A program made the position numbers and the translations under genes. This document shows positions 43,442-54,826 of a DNA stretch of 64,000 nucleotides, in pieces; positions within the stretch are counted from its first letter, which is position 1, and each line of letters begins with the position of its first letter. Origin of the DNA: Ophiostoma sp. CBS 140.51 (taxonomy: Eukaryota; Ascomycota; Sordariomycetes; Ophiostomatales; Ophiostomataceae); the NCBI GenBank assembly GCA_029298735.1, contig JANSLP010000026.1, positions 62,001-126,000 of the forward strand, written 5' to 3'. Below the pieces are notes generated by a model. It searched no databases. It was not told the DNA's origin and saw nothing but the letters and a program-made list of their open reading frames with translations.

Positions 43442-44407
43442 CTACTCAAACGAGGCAGTCGAGGAGCTGCTCGAGTGAGTGCCGGATCGCCGGCTGCTGC
43501 GGCTGCTCTTGCTGTGGCTGCTGGAAGACTGGCGGCCTCGCCGTTGCTTGCGATTAGACTCGTCTACAGGAAGACCTTGGACAATACCGTTCCGGGCCAG
43601 CATGCCGCCGTTGACGGAAAAGTTCCGGCACACCATGAATGCACGCATGGCAGCGTTCTCCTGGGCCAGCATGTCCGATTCGTATGCAAGATCCGTCTGG
43701 TACTCGCGGCCATTCACGAGAACCAGGCAAGTGTAACCACTGCTGTCACGGTAACACTCGTACATCGGGTCTTGCCATCCACGACGCCGGCAAAGGCCTG
43801 TTAGGAGCAGAGATTGTCAGCCATACGTTTCAACTTCAGCCTCATTTTTGTTCTCTTTGTAGAAAAAAGAAAGTGAATAGGGAAAGGAAGTAAATGAAAG
43901 TTGGGGGTCATCCTGCTGGCAGCCTTTCGCCTCGTCTTCCCCTTGCAGATTTCATGATGCGCAACTAAGACACCCAACACGATCTTTTCTGCATTTCAGC
44001 CCAACGAGGGGGCTAAGGCTCGAGTACGGATTGCTACCCCAGATGTGTTGAGATCCCACGCGCGTCACAGATCTGAGATGCCGAAGAGGGCCGTGTGGGG
44101 GAGATGTCAAAAACGTGGCTTCGGATCCTTTCTCGCATAGGATGCTGAGATAGATCTGGCTCGCCGATACAGATAGAGAACACCGAAAATTGGTGTGTCC
44201 TGTTTGCGATGGCAACACTCGCACGGCAAGGCTCCAGCCAGCCTCTCACAAGAGTACAGCACAGGCAATGCATCATTCTTGTGGCCTCTTTGCGTGATGA
44301 AGAGAAACAAGAAACAAACGAAACAAACAATTGCTATGTAAACAGCAAAGACTCGCAAATTTTGACTTACTCTCGAGGTATTGCATGTAAAAGCCGAACG
44401 AACTCAT
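43442..44407 (-). CDS. small DRBM-like (dsRNA-binding-motif fold) protein with Ser/Arg tail (2 exons)
   Basis: Exons on the minus strand are 44407-44371 and 43797-43442, encoding 130 residues. The 573-nt intron is long for this window; it has donor GTAAGT, a CTGAC branch about 18 nt before the end and acceptor CAG, phase 1. Splicing gives MQYLESLCRRRGWQDPMYEC. Residues about 8-70 follow a DRBM pattern: helix YMQYLESLCRRRGW, PMYE, strands SSGYTCLVLVNGREYQTD and helix MLAQENAAMRAFMVC. The KKxAK patch that grips dsRNA in classical domains is replaced by SDMLAQ. The remaining 60 residues are basic then Ser/Arg-rich (SSRSSRRSGTHSSSSS). Intron retention would stop after 44 codons. The family assignment is by pattern, and the role is unknown. 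Confidence 0.65.
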
Positions 44408-47400
44408 TTTGATTGAGAGAATTGGCACCCAATTGATGGTGATGGGTTTGTGAGAAGAGGGTGTGCTCGAGGCGTTGGGATGCAGGGGAAACGATGCCGA
44501 ACCCTGAAAGACGTTGAGCGCGATCGAGACAAGACGATGCTGTAGATCGGATACCGGCGAGAAGTGATGGGGCGGTAAGGCGGGAAGTGAGGGACACGTA
44601 GACACAGAGATCGGCTCAGCCCTGGATGTCTAATGCAAATATGCCCAACGTAAATGTAGAGAGAGCCGTTAGGCTGTGAGAGTGTTTGCAGTCTGATGCA
44701 GCCAGGAGAAAAAAGATTGAAGGAGACGGGTAATGACAGCTGAGATTGTTTTTTTCACGCAAGAAAGGCGAGTATCCTTGCTGTTGTAGCCGGAGCAGAC
44801 GGGGTGGGAAGTGAGAATGGACAAGGAAACACGTTGAAATGGAAGTGAGTTGGTGTACAGTTTACGTGTAAGTGGAAAAGTGAGGCGTCAGGTTGTGTGC
44901 GTGAGAGATCTTGGGCGGGTGTGGGTGTGTTATAAGTGCGCAGACGCGTTTGGGTGTTATTGAGTGTGCGGGAGGAGACACTGGTAGCTTGAGTGTGTAA
45001 GAGGCTTGCTGGGTGTGGTTTGTGTGTTTATGTGTTTTGGGTAGTTTGGGTGCGAGGAGAGTGTGTGCGTGTGTCAGGGCTGTTTTAAGGCTGATATGCA
45101 ACTTTCTCAGTCTCTTCTCTTGTGTTCTGGCGGTGATGGTGGTGGTGGTGGGAGGGTGTTGACAGAGATGCCTTCACCAGCAAGCTCCAACAACGGCGAG
45201 ACACGCGTGCTTTATTGCAGAAAAAATATCGGCCAGCTTGGTGCGGGGCACGCATTGTCCAGATAGCGGACGGAAATTGAGGACGCAACGGAAAGCAAGC
45301 GGGATAGCAGACGAAGATGCAAGTCGAAAGATGCGGCTCTCAGAGTGTGACCCATCTTGATGTGTTGGCGCTCCTCGTTGCCAGTTGATAAAAACAGTCC
45401 AGACTAGGGGGGTCCACACAGCGTCTTTGGAGGGTGGGGAGGGAAATAAGAGGAACGGCGCATCATCAAACCTGGCGCGAAGATCTCCTTGATAAGTTGC
45501 TCGGCGGACGGGGTCGCCTTTTGGCACAAGATGCTACTGCAGTTGCCGCCAGTTGGGGAAAGGCAAAGACTGCAATTGTGCATTTTGTTGACCGCAATGT
45601 ACAAAGGTCAACGCAGTATGGAGACGCCAGAAGGGGTGCAGATAGAAACAAAGCAGTCTGGCTGCGTTTCCTCCAACCGGGAGGGGGTGGGAAGAATGAA
45701 AGAAAGGAACCGAGAAAGTATACAGAAAATTGAAGAATGCACAGGATCACAAAGGCACAGAGGCACAGAAAGGGCGAGACGTAGAACAACGAACCAGGGG
45801 CTAAAAGGGTAAGGGCAACAAGGGCATCGAAAGAAGCAAGTGTACCACAGAACGTCGTAGTTCTCCGGGCCTGCAAAGAGCCGTCAGAACTCTTTGTAGC
45901 AGCTCTCGGGCATAGGAGACAGGAATTACAGTAGTGTTTGTGGCGGGTACCGAGAAACGGGGAGAGATGGACGGGAATAATAAGTGGTAAATGGTGGTAA
46001 ATGAATGCAATAAAATAGAATAATGGAATAAAAATAAAAATAAATCAATAAAACGGCTTCGTTGAAAACTGTGCGTGGGCGTATGCAAGGGAAATAGGGA
46101 ATGGGGGGTAAGTAATTAGAGGGCAGCAGAAATCAGCATGAGAGGGTGAAGAAATTGCAGACCAAAGGGCCACTCAACATGCAGGTCTAGGCATAGTGAG
46201 GTGGCAAAATGGAACCAGTTTTGAAAGAGCCAATCCTGAGTGCATTGCGAGACGCGAATGGCAAATGGCAACAGGAGCTGCAGCAGAAAAAACCGCCAAA
46301 AAACAATAGCCGGAAGCGTGACAACAAGAAACTTGTCCGAATAGGCCGAGGGGTTTGGTTTGGAAAAAAGGAAAACAAGACCAGGCGGTCACCATTTGTG
46401 CAACCGCCGGCCAGTCAGGTTGCGTGTTTTGAGTAGCTCGGCGCCGGGTCGGAGGGTCCAGGGCTCCACGTTGGAAAACAACCGGGCGGCGCGTATGGCA
46501 GTTTAGCAGTTTGCGACGGACCATACTCGGTTTCGCGACTTGTTCGTGCGGTGCTTCGGGTTCGCGCCTAATTTCAATGTCGAGTCGTAAACACAGCGTG
46601 ACGCCGAGCAGCATTGGAGAATAATAGAAGCCAACCACTCGGCGCCTATGTGCTGCTGTATTGTAGGTGATGGCGGGAAATCCCAGGTGTCATTTCATCA
46701 ACAACGGCCGGCCGGTCCCATATTGCAACAGTCCCACCACGGGAGATAGAAAAGAGCAGAGATACTGTCGTCCTACAAGGTAACCCGTTTATGAGCGGCA
46801 ATGAAGACGCCGCGATATTAACAGGAGACGGCCTTGCCAGGTCAGGGAAATGCGTCCCCACCTGTCATGCAACCGGAGCTTGACCTTGGAGAGAGGGGGC
46901 ACGGCGTAACGGCATGGTATGGCAGGCCAGGCCGTACTGAGTACAATGCAAACGCAACAGGATGTACGAGCATATGCATTGGGATGTGTGCATGCAGTCG
47001 AGACACTTTCCTTGCTCAGAGTGCGCTACTCTCCACATGGCCTTCGGACGGAGGAAACTGTCACCAGATTTGGCCGACGAGAAGAAAAACTCGCCAGAGA
47101 CAAGCGGGCGTCACCCCCAATACCCAAGGTGAGAGAAAAATGCGACGGATGGTGAGAAATCAACCAATCCTCGTGTAAGCAATATCTTTTCGTACAAAAC
47201 GGCCGGTGGCAACCGCGTTAGCAGGGTAGTGCAAGACTTTTCCGCAGAAAAAAATTGGGCAATGCACAGTCGACTGCAAATCCAGCAAAAAGAAACAAAT
47301 GAGAAGACAGGATAAAAAACCGGTGTTAAACGGTTGAACTGACCTGCATAAACACCAGCTACTGAGCTCATAGCGCCAGACAACTTCCACACTAAGCTCC

Positions 47401-50393
47401 GACATACCGGAGTGGAAGAGAAAAAGGCGAGAGCGAGACGAGAGGGGTGGATCTGCAGTAAACAGTCGAGGATGCGTCTGTGTCAAAGTTGACTCTGCTT
47501 TTTGTCGCCGTTGCCATCAACTCCGTATAATTCGGGGGTTGCGCCCGTCAAGGGCGATACGCGGAGGATGTTTTGGGTCAAAAAATCTCAATATAAAATG
47601 ATATCAGGAGCCAGCGGCTGCCGATGCCCGGCGTCAATAGCGAACCACTCACACCAAGCGGTAAGCTCTTCCGCAGAAGGCATGGTGAAGACTCGTAGAA
47701 GGACGGTCGAACACACATGGAAGCGAAGCTTGGGTATGAAAGACGATCCTTAAAGAATCCCAAAGTAGCGCTATTCGTCAGCTTGCGAGAAAAAGAAACT
47801 CGGATCGAGCAAATCAGAGGATCTGCAGGGGGGTGGGCTGGGAAACAGCTAAAATAAGAGGAAGGGAGAGTCGTGGTGTGCGAATAAAGGTGGAAGAGAG
47901 GAGCGAATAGGCGCTTGGCGATGGGCGCCAGGCCACACCTTGAAGACCGTTGAAGCTGTTGTGGGCTAGGCTGCTTCTTTGTTCATAAAATTTGCAGTCA
48001 TCTAGTTGGAATATCTTACGAGATTTCGAGATGTAGGATGGCCACACGCTTTCGTGTGAAGTTTGTGGCGTGGCTATTGAAGCCAGTGGATCTCAACGGC
48101 CAGCCCATGTTGAGAGATCAGCGCTTGTTGACGAGCTTGTTAGCGACCTTGTTGACGAACAATTGATGTGTGGATTTTTGGCACACGGGATATGACCAAA
48201 TTGCTCCGGAGGTGAGTCTCGAGCTCTCATTCGTTACTGTCAGTGAGAGCCGTTAGATCTCCAATTTTGCAAAATACCACGAGAGACATCACAGCTGGAG
48301 ACAACAGAAGGTCAGAGGCCACACATAGGTCCGGAATAAAACAGAGTTGGAGCCGGGGTGGGGAGGATGTGCAGCAAGGGTTTAGGTGGGAGGACTGCCG
48401 CCCATGAAGTCGGTGAGGAAGAGGGAGTGAAGGGGTTGCAGCAAACGGGCTGGCCTGTCCCCGAAATAATAGAGACAAACAATAACAATGAAAAAATAAC
48501 AGCTAGATACACAGGCACAGAGAACGCGGGCGAAGAACGAGATGGACAGAGCAAGTCAACAAGCGACGAAATGAGGTGCATGAACAGCGACCAGGGCGCG
48601 AAAGAACCCTTGCATGGGGACGGATGGCAGTCGTGTGGAGTGGAGGATGAGGAAGAAGAGGGGGAGGGGGCCAGCCACCGTTGGTGCACATCATTGGGAC
48701 CTACCGATCAGCGAAAATGCCTGTGAATGGGGGAGAGGCAGAAAAGCTCACCAGCAAAAAGAAGAGGAAAATAAAGAAAAATAAAGATGATGAGGGGAGG
48801 GGGCGTGGCGTTCAGACGGGGAGGGGTGGCCAACCAGATTGGCAAATTGAAAAGAAAAACCCACGGACGCTGTGGAAGAGCAGGCAACCCTATGCACATT
48901 GCTTCATGCAAGGATGTGTTGGCAATGCTTCTCTGATATTAATCGACGAAAGAACGACGGGCATGGCGACAACGGCACGAGCTTAAAATAAGATGCGCGA
49001 AAATGGAATGGCGGATGGCGAGAAGGCTGGGGCAAAAGAAGGTGATGTTGGAGGAAGAAGAGGAGAGATGAGGGTCTTGAGTTTGGGGGCAGTGAAATGT
49101 GATGTTTTTGCTCAATTGCTCTTCCTTCCCAGTTCTGCAATAATGAGGGAAGGCACGATGAGGTTTTGTTGTGTTTACGGAAGTCACGACATTCACTAGC
49201 CCGCCGTCATGTCCAATGCGCTTTCCATTTGTAACGGTTCATGACTGCTACGTCTGGCAATTGCATTGCCGTAGCTCCTGCATTGCTCGTCTTTTTTCGT
49301 CTCGTTCTTTCCCTCTCAGGAAAAAAATGTTCAAGGAAAGTCGTACGGCGGATAAGACATCCACCTACGTCACGGTGGCCATCTTCAGGGGGGCAGGCGA
49401 GGCCCACGCCAACCCCTCCTCGCTCTTGCCATTAATTTTGAGATTGAACAACTCCCCTCCGCAAATGGCAAGAACGAAGAACAAGAAGAAAAAATAAACC
49501 GGTCTTGCCCCCGGAGGATTAATTTTGAGTCGTCTCGTATTACCGACCCTAAAGGCTCATACGGCAAGACAAGACAGCTACGAAAAAGAAACGAGGAAAA
49601 GAAAAAGAACACTCTAAGAACAACCAAGAAGAAACAGTACGGTCGGCCAAGCATTACAGGCAGGCCGGGGTCCTGCAGGCAAACCAGATCCTAGCCAGCA
49701 CAACAAGCACCTATCGACAACTTAAATGGCCGAAGTGGGGGGCCGAGGAGAGGAAACAGAAAAGGAAAGAAAAAGACAATGGCGAGCAGGTGAGGGACAC
49801 GAGACAGAGACGAAGACGAAGCACATGGGTGACAAGATGGACCTCTTTTACAGCGCTTGCTCTTGCTAACAATTTTTTCCTCTCGTTTCGCCCGTTTCGA
49901 CGCAAAGCATCAGCGCCAGTGCAAGCAAAGTTCCACTACCCACGCTCGGCGATATGCAAGAAAATGGAGGAAGTCTGTTTTAGACGAGGCAGTATTACGC
50001 AAGGGGGCCAGAGAGGCACCTCTGGCACCAGATGCACACTAGATGCCACTGGCCTGGCCTCGATCCATGCTTCTGATGCTTCTGGATGGAGCACGAAGGC
50101 GTCTTTTGCATGGTCAAAACATCGACGGTTTGGAGCTTGCTTTGCTGGCAAGTGAGGCTAGAGAAGCCTTTTACAGGGGGGTGGACAATGCTCGAAGCTT
50201 GCCCTGCTGCCACAGAGTTGCAACGCTTGTTCGCTTGTACAGGATCTCTGTTTTTTGCTGGTCATAGTGAGTGCTCCGTACTCATCGGGATGTCCTTCCA
50301 TGAAAAACTTTGCTTCTGTTTCGGCAACCCTTCCGCGCCTCTCCAAACGACAAATCTTGCGAGATCTCATCCTCCGGTTCGTCTCATCCTATT

Positions 50394-50416
50394 AAAAAAA
50401 AAAAAAAAAAAAAAAA
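50394..50416 (+). repeat. poly(A) tract, 23 nt
   Basis: An uninterrupted A run. No retroelement sequence or target-site duplication is apparent beside it. Confidence 0.9.
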
Positions 50417-51833
50417 GCTCCGCAACCCTGGCAAACTGTTGCCGACTTGCAGAGGGAGACAAGAGGAGGGGAGTTGCCAACAGAACGACAGAAGCAGAAA
50501 CAAAAACGGTTAGAAGTGGTCTATTTCGGAGATGGAGAAGAAGAGAATATGCTGACACTTAGATGCTAGGAGCTCGGAGGTTAACTTTGTCGACCTTCCG
50601 TATTTCGCACTGCTTGTGGAGATTCGAGATGAAAAAGCGCCGGATGAGTAAAAAAAAGAGGTAAAAAAAAAGGTAAAAACCAACCGCATTGTGTTTTGTC
50701 CGACCCCCGAACGCAACCGCAAACCGCAGAGCGAAGACAGGAGGCTAGTGGCTGATCCGCTGCAGACGACTATCGTCTGCATAACAAGCCTGCCATGGCT
50801 TATCATGGGACCGAGCAAACCCATTTTCTCGCCCTCTTGTCCTCTCCTTCTCTCTCTTGGCCCGTATGGCTCAGGAAGTTGGCTCAGGAAGTATTCTGCC
50901 AGCAAGCTGAGTAACTGACAACAGCCATCTGGGAAAGGGTGTGGCTTTCGTACGGGCAGATATCCCAAGAAAGCGTGCTTCAGAAGCAAGGGGCAGTCTT
51001 GGAAACCGAGGCCACGCCTCGTTTGGGGTCTATTTTTTGTCCACGAACAATTTACTCTCCGAACATAAGGACGTGTGTGTGCGAGTCTTCTCTCACCGGG
51101 AAGCACGCGGGGGCACAAGAACACAAGAACACAAAACAATGCATCTACCAGCTTTGGGAACCCGGCATTAAATGCGTGGTTGTCGTCTCATTTTGTCTTC
51201 TTTTTTCCTGCCTTTTTTATTTGCCCTCTGTCCTTGTGCTGGATTTCCTTGGTTGCCATTTTGCTCTATTGGAGAGAGCTTATGCACGCTCTGGACACGA
51301 CGGCAACCATACATGTGGATGCGTATGCGGCGAAGCGGTGTTCCTCTCTCTTCTTCTCCTCACACCACACACTAAAGTCCAATAACAAACCCCCAAAATA
51401 TGGTCCCCTATGGCACACCCTGGGCCGGCAGAACGGTTCTGCAACCATTTCACATTTTTCTTCTTATTCTTCTTGTTGTTCTACGAGAAATGGCGACGCC
51501 GGACCCAGTGGGAGGCGAATAACACCAGAAGGGCGAGAACACGACGGGAAATGTAGAGGATGCAACCCAGACCACCACCACTTGGTGATCGTTTTGCTCT
51601 TCTCATGCCCTTCCCTTGACTGACTTTTAAACTTTTGTTTTTCTCTTCATGACATTTGCATTCCCCGAAAGGTCCCACGGGAGACGGAAAACGGATAGCA
51701 TGGGGGCAGAGTTACATCCAAAAGGCGGAGGCGGAACAGACAGGTGAGAGCCACGGGCGAGAAATAAATGGTAAAAAAAGACAAAAGTCTTTTGTTGACT
51801 TTTTTGACTAGAAAACATGCACCATGCATTGTT

Positions 51834-51885
51834 CCTTTTTGCTTTTTGCTTTTTGCTTTTTGCTTTTTGCTTTTTGCTTTTTGCC
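51834..51885 (+). repeat. 7-bp tandem repeat (GCTTTTT, six full units plus partial copies)
   Basis: Six perfect units occupy 51841-51882, with imperfect copies at both ends; an ACCATTT duplication follows directly. It creates a Phe/Leu/Ala-like repeat when translated, but no gene is evident. Confidence 0.92.
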
Positions 51886-52622
51886 TTTTACCATTTACCA
51901 TTTTTGCCTCTTTGCCCCCTTCGCATGTTTTTATCATCATGATTTGCTCACCGTTTGCCCATCATGGGGCATAGAGAGTCTATTTATCAGGATAAGCCAT
52001 GCCACGATTCATACTCCGTATCCCTTTTGTCTTGCTGCACTCTGTGGACTAGGTCCATTATATGTACCGGAATGGGGTCGCGATGCCGACCGCCCTTTGG
52101 TGCTGCACGCAGCAAACGTACACGCCCCAACGGTGAAAATATGCTACTTTTGTGTGTGTAGTATGTCGTATGCAAGTCATGGGCCAATGCAACGCACTCT
52201 ATTTCCGTTTGCTCGTTTTTTTCGACGGTTGATTTAATGTGTCTGCCCCTCTGCTCTGCAAGGCCCCTTCCGTTCTTCTTCACTGTCTACTGTGTATGAC
52301 TTTTCATCTCTTCCTTGTTTTTCAATTAAGTCTGCTCTGTCTTTCTTTATCTTCCTCTTGATTACTTTTGGAATACCATATTCGTGACCCGTAGTGGCGT
52401 GCGAGCATCGGAGAAATAAAGAGCAAAAGAGGCAGACGAAAGAGAAACATTTAAAGATACACAGCAGAAGGGGAGGACAGGAGCCACAGGCAGACATCGT
52501 CTGATAAATGCATGTGTTGTCCTGGCCCAGACAGCGAAATGCAGCAAACACAGTAAGAAAGGCGAGGCCCGTTACGGCGGCCAGGTCCAGGCCGGATACG
52601 TGGTTTTCCTTTCCTCTAAATC

Positions 52623-52658
52623 TGCAGGACATGCAGGACGTGCAGGATGTGCAGGGTG
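52623..52658 (+). repeat. 9-bp tandem repeat (TGCAGGAYR-type, four copies)
   Basis: Four slightly diverged copies of a TGCAGGACA/G unit run head to tail, in phase with a 108-codon ATG-initiated frame (52508-52834) that is otherwise charged low-complexity and not recognisable. Confidence 0.85.
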
Positions 52659-54510
52659 TGCGGGAGGCAAAAAGAGAGAGAGAGAAGCTAGAGGCCATGA
52701 GAAAAAGGAAGGACACACAAGAACAGCGAAGCAAAGAACAGAGAAAGGAGAAAAGAGAAAAGAGAAATGTGCAGGTCATGCCTGGTCGCAGCATGCGCGT
52801 TACAAAAGTGAACGAAAGTGGTGAGAGAGAATAAGAGGTGACAAACCGAGAAACACGCAGGGAACACAAAGACACACAGATGAGGGCATTGCAACACCTT
52901 CATCTATGGCCGCATACTCGGTCTCTACTCGTGACGAGAGAGAGAGGAGAGAAGAGAGAGGAAGGCCAAGAATGGTGTGGATGAAGAAACCACCTGCATT
53001 ATGTGCATGTTCGGAGTACGCAACAGGATACGGAGGTCAAAAAACAGCCCGTGAGAGGCAACGCAGCATAAACCGGTCGCCGTTTCAGCCTGAACCCATA
53101 TTCCATGTTCTACTGTGCATGTCACCGTTTTGAGTTTTCTATTTTCATCGTCGTCTCTCAGGATATCGTCCTCCGAGTTGGAGACCCCGGTCCTTGTCAC
53201 TGCATCACGAGAAAGTCCTCCGGGCCAGCGAGATGCTTCCCCGTCGGGACGGCAGGCCAACAAGAGAGAACAATGCCAAACATCCGTACAGGGACAAGCA
53301 CCCAAGACCAAGAGGCAGGGGACAAAATGTTGTGCTGCGTCCACGGCTATTTTGTTGGGATGTTGTGAGTGTGAAGCTCTGTTTTGGCTGGCCGAGTGGC
53401 CCTGGTCTGCCTTGCCAGGCTTGTCTCTTTCATTTTAGCATTCAACAAAGAGTCTCATAACTGTTCGGGAAGTGGACGAGTCCCGTTCACTAGTCAAGGA
53501 TGATGGTGACCATGACGGGCCCGTCCGTTCACACCCTCTTTCATGATGGCCCCGGTCTGACTCAACACTGCAACGGTCTCCAAGTTTGTCAGGGATGCCA
53601 CAATTTACCCATCCCATATCACATGTGTATTCACAAAAAGGACACAGCAAAAGGGAAAATAGAATAAAAGCAAGGTTCGGGCCTTTTGTCGATATAAAAT
53701 AAGATGTCATATTGGGGGCCGAATAGACCCAGTCTCAAAAGAAAACTGGGGAGGCTGCCTTGTCTCACAGTCTTCCCTCGTCTATCTTGTAATTTTTTTG
53801 CATATTTATGAATGCAAGGCCAACGCATACATGGAGAAGAGCAGCAGTTCATCAATATGTCCATTGCGTGCATGGAAGCAATCTCGGATCTGCACTTTTG
53901 TTGTTTCTTGGTCTTGATTTGGCCTCGATAGAAGGCCCTTGTGAAAGAAGAGACTCCCAGCCTTCCGATATCCCGTCCCCAAATCCCGTTCATCTCCATG
54001 GGCCTCGGCCGGGAGGCCAAGGTCCTTTCAATCTTCTTCTTGTTTTGTACGTTGGCTATTTATTTATTTGTTCTACCCGCGTCATCCCTCTATTTATTTT
54101 CCACGGTCCCCTCTTTTTTCGTCCTGGCATATTCCGTTTTTTGTTTTGATTTCATTTGCATCGCATGTGCCCAGCCTGGTCACCAGCGCAGCCTTTGGCC
54201 GCAGAAAAGGCGGCCATGCAACCCACCAACCCACCTCTCTCTCACCTCACCCTCTTTTTTTTGTTTCTGTGTGTGTTATTATTGTCGCCAATGTCTCGGG
54301 CACGGGCCGACTAGTTCGTGACTGAAATGACATGGATGGATGGAGGGGAAGGATGGCCGAACAAGACAAAATGTTACAAGAGATTACGACATGTAAACAA
54401 AAGGGGCAACATAATGAACATCCAGGCCTTGTGTTGGCAGCTTTTACGGCCGCTTTCAGCATGTAGATCGATGTAATCATGCTGATTTCATTCAAGAAAA
54501 TTGGTTGATG

Positions 54511-54541
54511 TTTTTTTGTTTTTTTTTTGAAAAAAAAAAAA
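54511..54541. repeat. T-run / A-run inverted homopolymer
   Basis: T7-G-T10-G is followed by A12, which can pair as a near-perfect A:T hairpin. It lies about 285 bp beyond the 3' end of the farnesyltransferase gene. Possibly a termination-region element; function unproven. Confidence 0.6.
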
Positions 54542-54826
54542 CACTAAACAAATAAACTGAATTTTCTATAAAATACATATTGATTAAATTAACTTATTAA
54601 CTAGATTCAAATATCTCGAAGAAATAGCGATTCAAGACATAAACAAATGTATCATAGCTATGCACGATGAGTCCAAAACTCCCACTGTTACCCTTTCTCC
54701 CGTCCATATATACACTGAAAATGGTAGCAAATACAAAGTTTCGCAAAATATGCAAATGTTGATTTCAAATGACTATGTATATAAAACGCCACAAACTATT
54801 TTCCCATCCGCCATGCACCTTCACGT

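Larger units (their letters stand above)
44408..54826. other. 10.4 kb tract with no recognisable gene
   Basis: This lies upstream of the DRBM-like gene (-) and downstream of the farnesyltransferase gene (-). Frames up to 213 codons occur but have low-complexity, strand-symmetric composition without domains, and most lack an ATG at their start. The minus strand from 44408 to about 45700 is C/T-rich like a leader. Purine-rich plus-strand blocks recur at 48.2-49.1 and 52.6-52.9 kb. Contained repeats are listed separately. It could hold a non-coding RNA or an unrecognised spliced gene. Confidence 0.5.

Noticed and set aside
46174..46638. 154-codon minus-strand ORF
   Set aside because: No domain or family pattern, isolated, with no leader or splice context.
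50510..51139. 209-codon minus-strand ORF
   Set aside because: No recognisable motif, spans mixed-composition DNA, and overlaps other open frames of similar quality on the plus strand.
52234..52875. 213-codon minus-strand ORF
   Set aside because: Begins with GTG rather than ATG, overlaps an equally open plus-strand frame, and its Cys/Phe/Ser-rich content follows from a C/T-rich strand.
54490..54790. AT-rich stretch considered as a RIP-mutated repeat or AT-rich isochore
   Set aside because: Only about 300 bp long and directly downstream of a gene, so a normal 3' flank is the simpler explanation.
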